Shown: positions 9,386 to 19,361, counted from the first letter of the stretch. The stretch is 53,087 bases of DNA from Chitinophagaceae bacterium (GCA_947488765.1 CANLAE010000014.1:1-53087), one strand, 5' to 3'. Program-made: numbers and translations. The notes: a model not told the origin generated them from the letters alone.

Positions 9386-10306
9386 CTAATCAATTGAAAA
9401 ATAATTCGCACTCTGATACACCCCTGTCCTTTCTTTTTCCAACTGCATCAACACATCATTTGCTAGGCTGCTTGCACCAAACCTAAACCATTCATTATTC
9501 ATCCAACCATTACCCAATGTTTCTTGCAGCATCACCAAATAATGCAATGCCAGTTTTGATTTACTAATGCCACCTGCGGGTTTCATTGCAATCTTCTTTC
9601 CCGTTTTGTAATAAAAATCCCTGATTGCTTCTAACATTACTAAAGTAACGGGCATAGTAGCAGCAGGCACAATTTTCCCTGTTGATGTTTTAATAAAATC
9701 AGCCCCGGCATACATCGCAATATCACTCGCTTTTCTTACTTTATCATACGTACCCAATTCGCCTGTTTCTAAAATTACTTTTAGTCTTGCAGTACCACAA
9801 ACTTCTTTAATAGCAGCTATTTCATCAAAAACAAAATTGTATTCTCCCTGTAAAAATTTTCCTCTTGAAATCACCATATCAATTTCATCTGCACCTTGTG
9901 CTACAGCAAATTTTGTGTCAGATATTTTCACAGATTTTGTCTCTTGTCCACTGGAAAAAGCCGTTGCAACAGCAGCTACTTTAATACCCGAATTGCCTAA
10001 TGCTTTTTTTGCAACTGCAACCATACTTGGATAAACGCAAATAGCAGCCACAGTTGGTAACCCTGGATAAGTATCATGTAAATGTTGTGCTTTATAACAA
10101 AGTTGTTTTACTTTACCATCGGTATCCTTACCTTCTAAGGTAGTAAGGTCAATCATATTCAATGCAAGCTTCAACCCATTTACTTTTGTTTCAGCTTTGA
10201 TGCTTCTTGCAGTAAATCGTTTTGCTCTTTCCTCTACACCAACCTGGTCTATTCTGGCAGATAAACTAAAATCAGGAATAGTATGTGTTGTATTGGTAGC
10301 AACCAT
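9386..10306 (-). CDS. deoC: deoxyribose-phosphate aldolase (eukaryote-like DERA type)
   Basis: 306 residues, longer than the roughly 250 of the E. coli enzyme and close to animal DERA in length and wording. The N-terminal extension contains IKAETKVNGLKLALNMIDLT, and the C-terminal half has ADFIKTSTGK with the Schiff-base Lys, MKPAGGI and WFRFGASSLANDV. It cleaves 2-deoxyribose-5-phosphate to glyceraldehyde-3-phosphate and acetaldehyde, the last step of deoxynucleoside catabolism. It is first in an operon with two ALDH genes, which fits disposal of acetaldehyde. Start ATG at 10306, 21 bases downstream of a promoter -7 box. Confidence 0.93.
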   Translation of the reverse strand: MVATNTTHTIPDFSLSARIDQVGVEERAKRFTARSIKAETKVNGLKLALNMIDLTTLEGKDTDGKVKQLCYKAQHLHDTYPGLPTVAAICVYPSMVAVAKKALGNSGIKVAAVATAFSSGQETKSVKISDTKFAVAQGADEIDMVISRGKFLQGEYNFVFDEIAAIKEVCGTARLKVILETGELGTYDKVRKASDIAMYAGADFIKTSTGKIVPAATMPVTLVMLEAIRDFYYKTGKKIAMKPAGGISKSKLALHYLVMLQETLGNGWMNNEWFRFGASSLANDVLMQLEKERTGVYQSANYFSID

Positions 10307-10326
10307 AAATCAAATATTGTGTATAT

Positions 10327-10334
10327 CAAATGTA
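10327..10334 (-). promoter_or_regulatory. deoC promoter -7 box TACATTTG
   Basis: On the minus strand the sequence reads TACATTTG, an exact match to the Bacteroidota -7 consensus TAnnTTTG. It ends 20 bases before the deoC ATG. A weak -33 candidate (TTCG) lies 16 bases upstream. Confidence 0.5.
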
Positions 10335-10496
10335 ACCGATTTTTTTTAATCGAAATCTACATGTGAATAGTTATCAATGAAATCTAGTTTTGAATAACAT
10401 TGTGTGAAAATTATTATTGAATATACCTTTGAAAACTCCTTAAAGTATCTCTACAAAAATGCATCTTGTACTTTAAACCATTTACTTTTACAAAAC

Positions 10497-11444
10497 ATGA
10501 TAGATGCTAAATTACAAATGTTTGAAAACAGGTTGCTCAAAGTGTACAAACACAAAAGCAAATTAGCAAAGCGACAAGGCATTACCTGTTACAGGGTTTA
10601 TGACCATGACTTGCCTGAATTCCCTTTCTGCATTGAGTTGTATGAGGATAAAGTATACTTGGCTGAATATTTACGAAGACATGGAATGACTGATGAAGAA
10701 CATGAAGCCTGGTTAGAAATATGTGTGGCTTGTATTTGTAAATTGTTGGATGTAAAAGATGAAATTGTTTACATCAAACAACGAAAAAGAAAAGCAAACA
10801 GACATGATCAATATGAAAAAACGGATTCAAAGCAGGAATATTTTACCGTAATGGAAAATGGCTTAAAGTTCTTGGTAAACCTGACGGACTATTTAGATAC
10901 CGGATTGTTTTTAGACCACCGCATTACACGTAAAATGGTATACGAACAATGCGCAGGAAAACGTGTGTTGAATTTATTTGCTTATACAGGTTCATTCTCT
11001 GTTTATGCAGCTGCAGCAAATGCTGCAAGTGTTACTACAGTTGATTTAAGCAAAACTTATTTACAATGGGCTGAAGATAATTTTGCCATTAATTTATTGA
11101 AGAATAAGGATCAGTATTTTTTTATACATGCCGATGTAAAACAATACTTGAAAACGTTACAACCTAATAGTTTTGACTTGGTAATTATTGACCCGCCTAC
11201 ATTCAGCAATAGTAAAAGAATGAAAGACTTTTTGGATATTCAACGAAATCACGTTGAATTATTGAATGATGTTTTACATGCTGTAAGTAAAGGTGGAACT
11301 GTATACTTCAGCACCAACTTTACAAGATTTGTAATAGACAAAGAAAATATACAAGCAACTACAATTAAAGATATTACGAGAGCCACAACCCCTTTTGATT
11401 TTGAAGGAAGATTGAAAAGATGGTGTTATAGAATTGGAAAATAG
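10497..11444 (+). CDS. RlmK-like 23S rRNA guanine-N7 methyltransferase (stand-alone C-terminal half of RlmKL)
   Basis: 315 residues from ATG 10497 (MIDAKLQMFENRL); an upstream GTG at 10404 adds residues without recognisable conservation. It aligns by eye with the C-terminal (RlmK) half of E. coli RlmKL: MFENRL...K, CYRVYDHDLPE, VNLTDYLDTGLFLDHR, NLFAYTGSFSVYAA (SAM-binding), DLSKTYLQWAEDNF, DPPTFSNSKRM and DIQRNH. The matching activity in E. coli is m7G2069 of 23S rRNA. Here the N-terminal RlmL half (THUMP plus m2G methyltransferase) is not attached. It is divergent from deoC and convergent with coaE. Confidence 0.85.
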   Translation: MIDAKLQMFENRLLKVYKHKSKLAKRQGITCYRVYDHDLPEFPFCIELYEDKVYLAEYLRRHGMTDEEHEAWLEICVACICKLLDVKDEIVYIKQRKRKANRHDQYEKTDSKQEYFTVMENGLKFLVNLTDYLDTGLFLDHRITRKMVYEQCAGKRVLNLFAYTGSFSVYAAAANAASVTTVDLSKTYLQWAEDNFAINLLKNKDQYFFIHADVKQYLKTLQPNSFDLVIIDPPTFSNSKRMKDFLDIQRNHVELLNDVLHAVSKGGTVYFSTNFTRFVIDKENIQATTIKDITRATTPFDFEGRLKRWCYRIGK

Positions 11445-11514
11445 TAATTTAATTACTGACTAAATAGATTGATTGGATAAATAATATTTTTTTATAATAA
11501 TCAAAATCAGCGTT

Positions 11515-12108
11515 CTAACTTTTGAGCGCAATTCCCTCCAACTTTTCGTGCAATTGAATTACCTGAGGCAGCAGCAATTGTTGTTCATCATTGATAAGAA
11601 CAAAATCACAAAGTTTCATTTTTATGCTATCGCTGATTTGTTTATCTATTCTTGAAAGTACTTCTAATCTTGAAAGTCCGTCTCTGTCCATCACTCTTTT
11701 AATACGCAAATGCTGTGGTGCAAATACACCAATTATAAAATCTAAATTGGCAGCCGAGCCTGATTCAAACATTAAAGCAGCTTCTTTGATGACATAAGAA
11801 GATTTTTGTTTGGAAGCCCAGCTATCTGCGGCTTCTATTACAATAGGATGCACCAATGCATTGAGTTTTTCTAATTGAAAGGCATTATTAAAAACAATCT
11901 TTGCCAAATATTGTCTGTTCAATTTACCATCTGCATAAGTTTCTACTCCAAATGTTTGTTGTATAGCAATTTGCAACGCAGCATTGGATTCCATCAATTT
12001 TTTAGCTTCAGCATCTGCATCAAAAACAGGAATGCCGAGTGTTTTAAAAATAGTAGCAACCATTGTTTTACCGCTGCCAATGCCACCTGTTAATCCAACT
12101 TTAATCAT
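11515..12108 (-). CDS. coaE: dephospho-CoA kinase
   Basis: 197 residues from ATG 12108 (MIKVGLTGGIGSGKT); a 13-residue extension from 12147 lies inside the terminator hairpin and is rejected. The P-loop GGIGSGKT is near the N-terminus; FDADAEAKKL, VHPIVIEAA and ALMFESG follow, and FVLINDE is near the C-terminus, all typical of CoaE. It phosphorylates dephospho-CoA to CoA, the final step of CoA synthesis. It is the last gene of a nusB-DUF1573-yajC-coaE series, but a hairpin separates it from yajC, so its expression may be partly independent. Confidence 0.93.
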   Translation of the reverse strand: MIKVGLTGGIGSGKTMVATIFKTLGIPVFDADAEAKKLMESNAALQIAIQQTFGVETYADGKLNRQYLAKIVFNNAFQLEKLNALVHPIVIEAADSWASKQKSSYVIKEAALMFESGSAANLDFIIGVFAPQHLRIKRVMDRDGLSRLEVLSRIDKQISDSIKMKLCDFVLINDEQQLLLPQVIQLHEKLEGIALKS

Positions 12109-12135
12109 ATACAGATTTAAGATTGAAGTTAAAAT

Positions 12136-12176
12136 AAAAAATCCCAATTTCTTGAAATAGAATATTGGGATTTTTT
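12136..12176 (-). terminator. intrinsic terminator or attenuator between yajC and coaE
   Basis: On the minus strand, arms AAAAAATCCCAAT and ATTGGGATTTTTT enclose a 15-base loop and are followed by a T-rich run. The hairpin ends 28 bases before the coaE start codon. It should end the yajC transcript or attenuate read-through into coaE. Confidence 0.75.
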
Positions 12177-12201
12177 TAAAACTAAATATTTAGTGTTGTA
12201 A

Positions 12202-12546
12202 TTATTTTGCAGCTGTTGTTTTGTTTAAAGCTGATGTCCACTCTAAACTGATTGCACTTTTTTCAATTTTAATGTAACTGCCCGGATTAACTTCAATTTG
12301 TAAAGTTCCGTCTTCATTTACTTTATTCACTACACCGTGAATACCTGCAATAGTTACAATTTTATCACCTTTCTGTAAATTGTCGATAAAAGTTTTTTGC
12401 TCTTTTGCTTTTTTTGCTTGAGGACGAATCATGAATAACCAAAATACTAAGATGATACCACCCATCATCACTAAGCTGAACCATTGGCTGCCACCTTGTT
12501 GCGGATTTGCTGGAGCCATTAATAACATTGAAATTAAATGTTGCAT
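12202..12546 (-). CDS. yajC: preprotein translocase subunit YajC
   Basis: 114 residues, typical size. One transmembrane helix (LVMMGGIILVFWLFMI) is followed by RPQAKKAKEQKTFIDNL and the cytoplasmic GDKIVTIAGIHGVV strand block that defines the family. YajC associates with SecDF in the Sec translocon. It is 39 bases downstream of the DUF1573 gene in the nusB operon order common in Bacteroidota; the YbbR-like gene often seen nearby is absent here. A terminator follows. Confidence 0.93.
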   Translation of the reverse strand: MQHLISMLLMAPANPQQGGSQWFSLVMMGGIILVFWLFMIRPQAKKAKEQKTFIDNLQKGDKIVTIAGIHGVVNKVNEDGTLQIEVNPGSYIKIEKSAISLEWTSALNKTTAAK

Positions 12547-12585
12547 TGTTTGTAGTTTGAATTTTAAAACTAATTTTTATTTATT

Positions 12586-13041
12586 TTATACAGGTTCTTT
12601 TTGTTCGGATTCATTGTTTACAACACCTGTAAATGTAAGCCGATGTTCCACTCCATTTTTGGTATTGCTTTTCACCATGATATATTTATGTACTTCTCCT
12701 CTTTGATTTTCACTATTAAAAATCCCTGTTACCCAACCTTCCTTTCCAGGTGCTATTGGCTCTTTGGTATAATCGGATGTTGTACAACCGCAACCTGCTT
12801 GTACCTGAAGCAACAACAAAGGTTTTGTGCCAACATTTTTAAACTTAAATTTCACTTCAACCTTCTCTCCCATTTTTACAGTTCCAAAATTAGCAACTGA
12901 ATCAATCCACTGAATTTCTGTGTAATTCAATGTATCTGCAGCTGCTTTTGCAAGTGTTGAAATTTCGGGTTGTTTGCTTTTTCCTTGCTCACAACCTATT
13001 GCAAATATTAGTAAGAATACACCAATCAAAAAATTTTTCAT
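12586..13041 (-). CDS. DUF1573-domain lipoprotein
   Basis: 151 residues. The N-terminus is a lipoprotein signal with lipobox FAIGC, so the mature protein starts at Cys17. The body is a single DUF1573 beta-sandwich: IQWIDSVANFGTVKMGEKV, FKFKNVGTKPLLL, the VQAGCGCTTSDYTKEPI block and PGKEGWVTGIFNS. The domain is Ig-like and common in Bacteroidota cell-envelope proteins; its molecular function is unknown. It lies between nusB and yajC, a widely conserved position, which suggests a general envelope role. Confidence 0.88.
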   Translation of the reverse strand: MKNFLIGVFLLIFAIGCEQGKSKQPEISTLAKAAADTLNYTEIQWIDSVANFGTVKMGEKVEVKFKFKNVGTKPLLLLQVQAGCGCTTSDYTKEPIAPGKEGWVTGIFNSENQRGEVHKYIMVKSNTKNGVEHRLTFTGVVNNESEQKEPV

Positions 13042-13095
13042 GTTTAATTATTTGTTGCTTTTTAATTATGATGTTGCTTTTCTTATGATTGTATT

Positions 13096-14019
13096 TTAAT
13101 GTTTTTTGAAATCAACTTTGTGAATTTTTCCTTCTTCTGTAAGTTCTTTGTGAATGCTATCTAAAATGCCATTCACAAATTGACCACTTTGAGGCGTGCT
13201 GTAATCTTTTGCCAAGTCAATGTATTCATTAATGGTAACCTTAGTAGGAATTGTTTCAAAATACAACAATTCGCAAACACCTAATTGCATCAACAACATA
13301 TCCAACACTGCAATACGTTCACTATCCCAATTTTTAAGTTTTGGTTTAATCAATTCTAATGCATAATTTTTTTTATCAAACATAGTTGTTAGTAAATTCT
13401 TGGCAAAAATCCATTTTTCAGATGAAACCATTTGAAGTATATTTTGTGTTGGTTTCTCTAAAAAATTATTGATGAGTTGTTGCATCATTTCGCCGTCATC
13501 ATCCCAATTATTAAAATGGTCTTCGATATGCTCTTCAAAAGATTCATTGGGTAATAGTAAACTGTTGAAAATAAATTCAAGCAATTTTCTTTCTTTCTTT
13601 TTATCTCTTCCCAGCTCGTTGATGTAAGTTTTGTATTCGGAAGTTTCTGCTAATTCTTGGTACAATTTTTTGATCAAATCTTTATCGGCAGTATGTTCGG
13701 GCTTATCGGTTTCTAAAGATTTTTTATAGGATTCATTTTCCAAAATTTGCCAAAGCAATTCATTGCCTACAATTTTGGTATTAACGTTTAAATCATCGTT
13801 GGAGGGTAAATTTCTAGAGGCTCTTTTGATAGCATCTGTTTCAGCGTATCTGGCTACCTCAGTCATGTAGTACAATAAATAAACAAATAACTCTCTGCTT
13901 CTGTCTAATTTTTTTTGTAACTCAAAAACCGGGTCTTTAAAAAGTTTTTGGTCTCCGCTGCTTTCTATGATGTACAAAAGTTGCATCACTTTCACTCGTA
14001 TATTTCGTCTGCTGATCAT
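13096..14019 (-). CDS. nusB: transcription antitermination factor NusB (long Bacteroidota form)
   Basis: 307 residues, about twice the E. coli length, as is usual in Bacteroidota. It begins ISRRNIRVKVMQLLYI, matching the RNA-binding first helix, and ends with the core NusB block: ERIAVLDMLLMQLGVCELLYF, IPTKVTINEYIDLAKDYS and SGQFVNGILD. The middle (residues about 40-190) is a charged helical insertion. NusB binds boxA RNA with NusE (S10) to prevent premature termination, chiefly in rRNA operons. It is first in the nusB-DUF1573-yajC series and divergent from groES. Confidence 0.92.
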   Translation of the reverse strand: MISRRNIRVKVMQLLYIIESSGDQKLFKDPVFELQKKLDRSRELFVYLLYYMTEVARYAETDAIKRASRNLPSNDDLNVNTKIVGNELLWQILENESYKKSLETDKPEHTADKDLIKKLYQELAETSEYKTYINELGRDKKKERKLLEFIFNSLLLPNESFEEHIEDHFNNWDDDGEMMQQLINNFLEKPTQNILQMVSSEKWIFAKNLLTTMFDKKNYALELIKPKLKNWDSERIAVLDMLLMQLGVCELLYFETIPTKVTINEYIDLAKDYSTPQSGQFVNGILDSIHKELTEEGKIHKVDFKKH

Positions 14020-14387
14020 CCGTAAAAGAACTTTGTTTAGAGCCGCGAAGATAAGGTTGGAAATTGAATTGATTGGTGTTTTAAGAACTTAAGTTTTGAT
14101 AAAGTTTAATTACAAAGCAATAGCAAGCTTTATAGCTGAAATTTGTATTGATGAAATTAAGCATAATGCTGAAAACAAATAGGTTGAATAAACCACAAAA
14201 AACAGTTGCTGAAAAAATGACACCAGTTTTGTCAGCAAATAACCTCAATTTTGCCTCCCCTTCTGACAGGGATTGTACACAATTTTGTGAAAACTGAAAT
14301 TTTGGCTTTGCTTTGATTAATGGCAAAATAGTTGAAAGATCAGTTGCACAAATCATTAAAATTCATAAACCCAAAAATTTGATAACT
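14020..14387. other. 368-base divergent regulatory gap nusB/groES
   Basis: No gene is supported here. Near nusB, TATCTTCG on the minus strand (complement of about 14047-14054) is one mismatch from a -7 box. No CIRCE operator (TTAGCACTC-N9-GAGTGCTAA) was found for groESL. Instead there is a nested inverted repeat described separately. A short palindrome TTGTACACAA lies near 14273. Confidence 0.5.
14206..14238. promoter_or_regulatory. nested inverted repeat upstream of groESL, possible operator
   Basis: Arms TTGCTGA (14206-14212) and TCAGCAA (14232-14238) enclose a second pair, TGACA (14218-14222) and TGTCA (14230-14234), which overlaps the right outer arm. The two pairings are mutually exclusive. 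It is about 150 bases upstream of groES; its role is inferred from position only. Confidence 0.3.
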
Positions 14388-14672
14388 ATGGCAACAAAAA
14401 AGCCTCACGTTACTCCACTTCACGACAGAGTAATTGTAAAACCAGCTGCCGCTGAAGAAAAAAGTGCCGGTGGCATTATAATCCCTGATACTGCTAAAGA
14501 AAAACCACAACGCGGTGTTGTAGTAGCTGCGGGTCCTGGTAAAAAAGATGAACCAGTTACTGTAAAAGCAGGCGATACTGTATTGTATGGTAAATATGCA
14601 GGTACTGAAATTTCTATCGAAGGTCAAGACCTTTTGATTATGAGAGAATCAGATATTTTGGCGATTGTATAA
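14388..14672 (+). CDS. groES: co-chaperonin GroES
   Basis: 94 residues from ATG 14388 ([16 protein letters not shown]); the upstream in-frame sequence is not GroES-like. Full Cpn10 fold: LHDRVIVKP, the mobile loop [39 protein letters not shown] and a terminal [12 protein letters not shown]. It forms the heptameric lid of the GroEL chamber. groEL follows after 110 bases, and the gap holds one GTGCGACGCAACA element. Confidence 0.97.
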   Translation: MATKKPHVTPLHDRVIVKPAAAEEKSAGGIIIPDTAKEKPQRGVVVAAGPGKKDEPVTVKAGDTVLYGKYAGTEISIEGQDLLIMRESDILAIV

Positions 14673-14701
14673 TTGTTCAATAAGGATTTAAAAGTACAAG
14701 T

Positions 14702-14714
14702 GTGCGACGCAACA
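14702..14714 (+). repeat. GTGCGACGCAACA element, copy 2 (upstream of groEL)
   Basis: The element reads GTGCGACGCAACA in the sense direction of groEL and ends 68 bases before its ATG, in the groES-groEL gap. The left flank AAAAGTACAAGT and right flank GTAGAT resemble the fusA copy (AAACGTATAAGT and GGCGAT). Confidence 0.7.
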
Positions 14715-14776
14715 GTAGATACATCAATATTCTGTAGCTCGTTTCACAAAAATCTTATTTATTAATTTTTAATTAA

Positions 14777-16420
<1,644 letters not shown>

Positions 16421-16422
16421 TA

Positions 16423-16457
16423 ATGTTGAATGATAAATGTTGAATGTTGAATGTTGA
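16423..16457. repeat. ATGTTGA short tandem repeat after groEL
   Basis: One ATGTTGA unit is followed by a spacer and then three contiguous ATGTTGA units. It is intergenic low-complexity sequence between the groEL stop and its terminator. Confidence 0.55.
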
Positions 16458-16480
16458 ATTACTGAAGACATTAGTAAATA

Positions 16481-16519
16481 AAAAAATCCCGTTTCAAATT
16501 TTTGGAACGGGATTTTTTT
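16481..16519 (+). terminator. groESL intrinsic terminator
   Basis: Arms AAAAAATCCCGTTTC and GGAACGGGATTTTTTT (one G-U pair) enclose a short AT loop, followed by further T residues. Confidence 0.88.
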
Positions 16520-16601
16520 GTGGTAAAAATGTTGTCAAAATTTTAATGAATTAAATTAATCAGTTTTAAAAGCGTACCCTTGCAAAAATTTTTTATTGTA
16601 G

Positions 16602-17048
16602 ATGAAGAAGATTGATGATTACAGAACATTATTAGAGGTTGAAAAATCGACTGATTTAAAAACATTGAAAACTGCCTATAGGAATGTAATGAAGCAATGG
16701 CATCCGGATAAATTTCATGCTGATGAAGACGGAAGAATTATTGCTGAAGAAAAAAGTAAAACCTTAATTGAAGCATATCATTTTTTGGTAAGTATTGCCC
16801 CAGAAACGATGGAACAAAACTTACCTCAGTACAATGAAACCATTAATGCTGCAACTATTTTAGATTACCAATACAAAGGACAAACTTTACAAATTAGTTT
16901 TTCTGATGGTAATACTTATGAATATTTTGATGTGCCAAAAGCCATTTATATTAAACTGCATAATGCCGAAACACAAGGTCGGTTTGCCCGCAGGCATATT
17001 TGTACTTCGTTTGTTTACAGAAATGTAGGAAAGATGATGAGTGAATAG
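16602..17048 (+). CDS. J-domain plus KTSC-domain protein
   Basis: 148 residues. Residues about 5-65 form a compact J-domain with the diagnostic HPDK (MKQWHPDKF) between helices. Residues about 88-145 match the KTSC domain: LDYQYKGQTLQISFSDG, YEYFDVPKAIYIKLHNAET and RFARRHICTSFVYR. J-domains stimulate Hsp70 ATPase; KTSC domains are small and appear in phage proteins and fused to lysyl-tRNA synthetases, with unknown function. The gene follows groEL but beyond a terminator, so it is separately transcribed; TACCCTTG at 16575 is one mismatch from a -7 box. A link to folding stress is a guess from position. Confidence 0.8.
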   Translation: MKKIDDYRTLLEVEKSTDLKTLKTAYRNVMKQWHPDKFHADEDGRIIAEEKSKTLIEAYHFLVSIAPETMEQNLPQYNETINAATILDYQYKGQTLQISFSDGNTYEYFDVPKAIYIKLHNAETQGRFARRHICTSFVYRNVGKMMSE

Positions 17049-17233
17049 ATTTTATATTAAAACAGATAAATTTATTTAGCTTAAAAAAATTAATTAAGTT
17101 AAATTATTTGTTGTATAAATTGAGATAATACAGTTTAGCAGCTTGCTCAATTTCTTCACTAATATTTGAATCAATTTCAAATGAAAATTGTGTTCATTTT
17201 ATATTGGGTTTATATTGCGGTATAAAATATGCC

Positions 17234-18445
17234 ATGCCAGCATCAATAATTGTAACTACAATTGAAACAAAGTGGTTAAAAAAACTAATAGAAAAAAAGT
17301 ATCAGCTGGATATTTCAGATAGCTATTCCTGTAAAAAACTCAGTGAAATATTATCACAAAAACTAAATTTAGAAATAAATTACAATACAATAAGGCGAAT
17401 TTTTAATGTAGTTCAATCTAATAACAACCCATCTAATTATAGTTTAAACATACTTGCAAAATCAATTGATTTTAAAGATTTTGAAGATTTCAAAAAATAT
17501 ATTTACAAATTTGATAAAGATATTTTTAATGAATTGATACTTTCAAGTTTTGGACAAAAGCAGATTCAACATTTAATGTTGATGAAATATTTAAAAGATT
17601 TTACATCGCCAAATTGGCAAGAAATTTATCAATTAAAAACCTTAATTGATTTATGTATTCAACTTCAAGATTTTGATTTTTTAAAGCAAATTATTCATTT
17701 AGATTATAATGAAAACAATGAAGAATTTTTAGAAAAATTCACCGTTTGTTTTCAAAAATTATATTTTGAATCTAAAAATAAAAACAAAGCCGTACATAAC
17801 TTTATCTTACAAAATATTTCAACTTCAGAAATATTACAAAGAATATTATTACAAGTTTATATCAGCGAAAATTATTTAAATGATTTCTGGGGAGATTGGC
17901 TCGAAGAGGCATCAATTGATTTGGTTTATGACATGGAAGTATTTAAATGTATTCTTTTGTGTCAAAAAAAATATAATAATAACCAGATAACCAAAGCAAA
18001 AGAATTATTGCAAAAAGCAAAAAATGCTGTTGCAAAAGCGAATCAATATTTACATCCCATACTTTTAGGAAGAATTGCTGCTTGGGAAATTATTCTAAAT
18101 TTGCGTATTGATACCCCACCTTTATATTTTGATTGTTTAACTACCAGTTTTGAAAAATCGTGTTATTTTATTTTTTATAATAGACTACTATTGGTATATA
18201 ATAAAGAATTTCATAGAGGAATGGTAGAATCCATTGATTTAAAAAGTTTACCATTAATGTTAGGCGCATTTGATAAAAAACTTTTGAATAAATTTTACTT
18301 GTCATCAGCATTATATTATCATCATATTTCAGCACATAAAAAAGCTAAATTAGCTTTACAAAATGTAGATGAGAACAGGTTAGATGTATGGGAATTAGAT
18401 TGGTTTTATAAGAATTTTAAAATGCTAAGAGAAATATATAATTAA
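17234..18445 (+). CDS. hypothetical protein with N-terminal HTH-like domain and helical C-terminal region
   Basis: 403 residues from ATG 17234; the frame extends to a TTG at 17204 that is not preferred. Residues about 15-90 contain SYSCKKLSEILSQKLN, INYNTIRRIFNVV and PSNYSLNILAKSIDFKDFEDF, a pattern I associate with an HTH-like N-terminal domain in uncharacterised Bacteroidota proteins. The rest (about 300 residues) is alpha-helical, with TPR-like repeats such as KAKELLQKAKNAVAKANQYLHP. No enzymatic motif is seen. The stop codon overlaps the start of the EamA transporter by one base (TAATG), so the two are translationally coupled. It may regulate or sense for that transporter; this is inference. 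Codon usage is more AT-rich than the housekeeping genes. Confidence 0.7.
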   Translation: MPASIIVTTIETKWLKKLIEKKYQLDISDSYSCKKLSEILSQKLNLEINYNTIRRIFNVVQSNNNPSNYSLNILAKSIDFKDFEDFKKYIYKFDKDIFNELILSSFGQKQIQHLMLMKYLKDFTSPNWQEIYQLKTLIDLCIQLQDFDFLKQIIHLDYNENNEEFLEKFTVCFQKLYFESKNKNKAVHNFILQNISTSEILQRILLQVYISENYLNDFWGDWLEEASIDLVYDMEVFKCILLCQKKYNNNQITKAKELLQKAKNAVAKANQYLHPILLGRIAAWEIILNLRIDTPPLYFDCLTTSFEKSCYFIFYNRLLLVYNKEFHRGMVESIDLKSLPLMLGAFDKKLLNKFYLSSALYYHHISAHKKAKLALQNVDENRLDVWELDWFYKNFKMLREIYN

Positions 18446-19329
18446 TGGGAGTTCTATTTGTTATATTAAGTGCGATAAGTTTTGGTATCAGTAATGCTTT
18501 TTGGAAAAAAGCAATTGCTGAAACTCCCTTTATTTTAGTGATTTTTTTTCGTGGAGTAATTACCACTACTTTATTTGGTGTTGTCTGGTTACTTGCTAGC
18601 AAATACAATTTTTTTTCAACTTATATTGTAAATGCCAGCAACTTTACGTCACTTCAACTTTTTTATACTTTTACGATTTGCTTTTTTAGTGGGTTCGGCT
18701 TATTGTTTTTTGTAAGATCCATGCAATATGAAAAGGTGAGCATTGTGGTTCCACTATCCTCTGTAAATATCTTTTCCATATTAACAGCTACATTTTTGCT
18801 ACATGAAGCCTGGCAACCGGTATATACAATTGGTATTGGTTTGACTATTGTAGGCGTATGGCTGGTATTTGCTAATAATCAAAAAACTACTTCAGTCCGA
18901 AATTTTAAAGGCTCACTTTACACAAGCTTGCTAGCTTCCTTTTTTTGGGGTATTTCTTATGCGCTTTTTAAAATTCCCATTAAATGGGTGGGGGCGCTTA
19001 CGTTTTCATTTATATTGGAATTGAGCATTACCTTTTTTGCCTTGGTAACCGCCATTGTCAATGGTACAATAACGGAAATATTTAAAAAAGAACATTTTAA
19101 AACTGCACATCATTATTTTATACTGGCCATATTGTTAGCTGGGGGTACTTTTTTTATAAACCTTGCTCTAATCAATACACCAATTACTGCGATTAATATT
19201 TTATCCAATACCTCTCAACTAGTTGCCTTGTTATTTGCTTACTTACTTTATCAAGAAAAGCTATTACTTAAACAATGGATTGGCGTGCTTGCTATTCTTA
19301 CTGCGATTGTCTTGATTTCAATTTTGTAA
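18445..19329 (+). CDS. EamA-family (DMT superfamily) transporter
   Basis: 294 residues with ten predicted membrane helices in two five-helix EamA halves, split near residue 150. Typical features are the N-terminal ILSAISFGISNAFWKKAI helix, the mid-protein SFFWGISYALFKI helix that starts the second half, and LAYLLYQE-like FAYLLYQEKLLLKQWIGV near the end. EamA proteins export metabolites, amino acids or drugs; the substrate cannot be deduced. Translation is coupled to the upstream HTH-like gene by a one-base overlap. Confidence 0.85.
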   Translation: MGVLFVILSAISFGISNAFWKKAIAETPFILVIFFRGVITTTLFGVVWLLASKYNFFSTYIVNASNFTSLQLFYTFTICFFSGFGLLFFVRSMQYEKVSIVVPLSSVNIFSILTATFLLHEAWQPVYTIGIGLTIVGVWLVFANNQKTTSVRNFKGSLYTSLLASFFWGISYALFKIPIKWVGALTFSFILELSITFFALVTAIVNGTITEIFKKEHFKTAHHYFILAILLAGGTFFINLALINTPITAINILSNTSQLVALLFAYLLYQEKLLLKQWIGVLAILTAIVLISIL

Positions 19330-19341
19330 TATCCTACAGGT

Positions 19342-19361
19342 TCATTTGTACTCATTTGTAC
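19342..19361. repeat. 10-base tandem duplication TCATTTGTAC
   Basis: Two perfect adjacent copies of TCATTTGTAC lie just after the EamA stop and before the possible upstream ATG (19369) of the small protein. It could be a protein-binding site for the next gene or chance. Confidence 0.45.

Noticed and set aside
14020-14387. CIRCE operator upstream of groESL
   Set aside because: No TTAGCACTC/GAGTGCTAA pair could be found.
17122-17215. Possible 3' remnant of a gene on the minus strand (reads TQFSFEIDSNISEEIEQ and on to a stop)
   Set aside because: The frame is only about 29 codons between stops, has no ATG, and no homology was recognised; it may be chance in AT-rich DNA.
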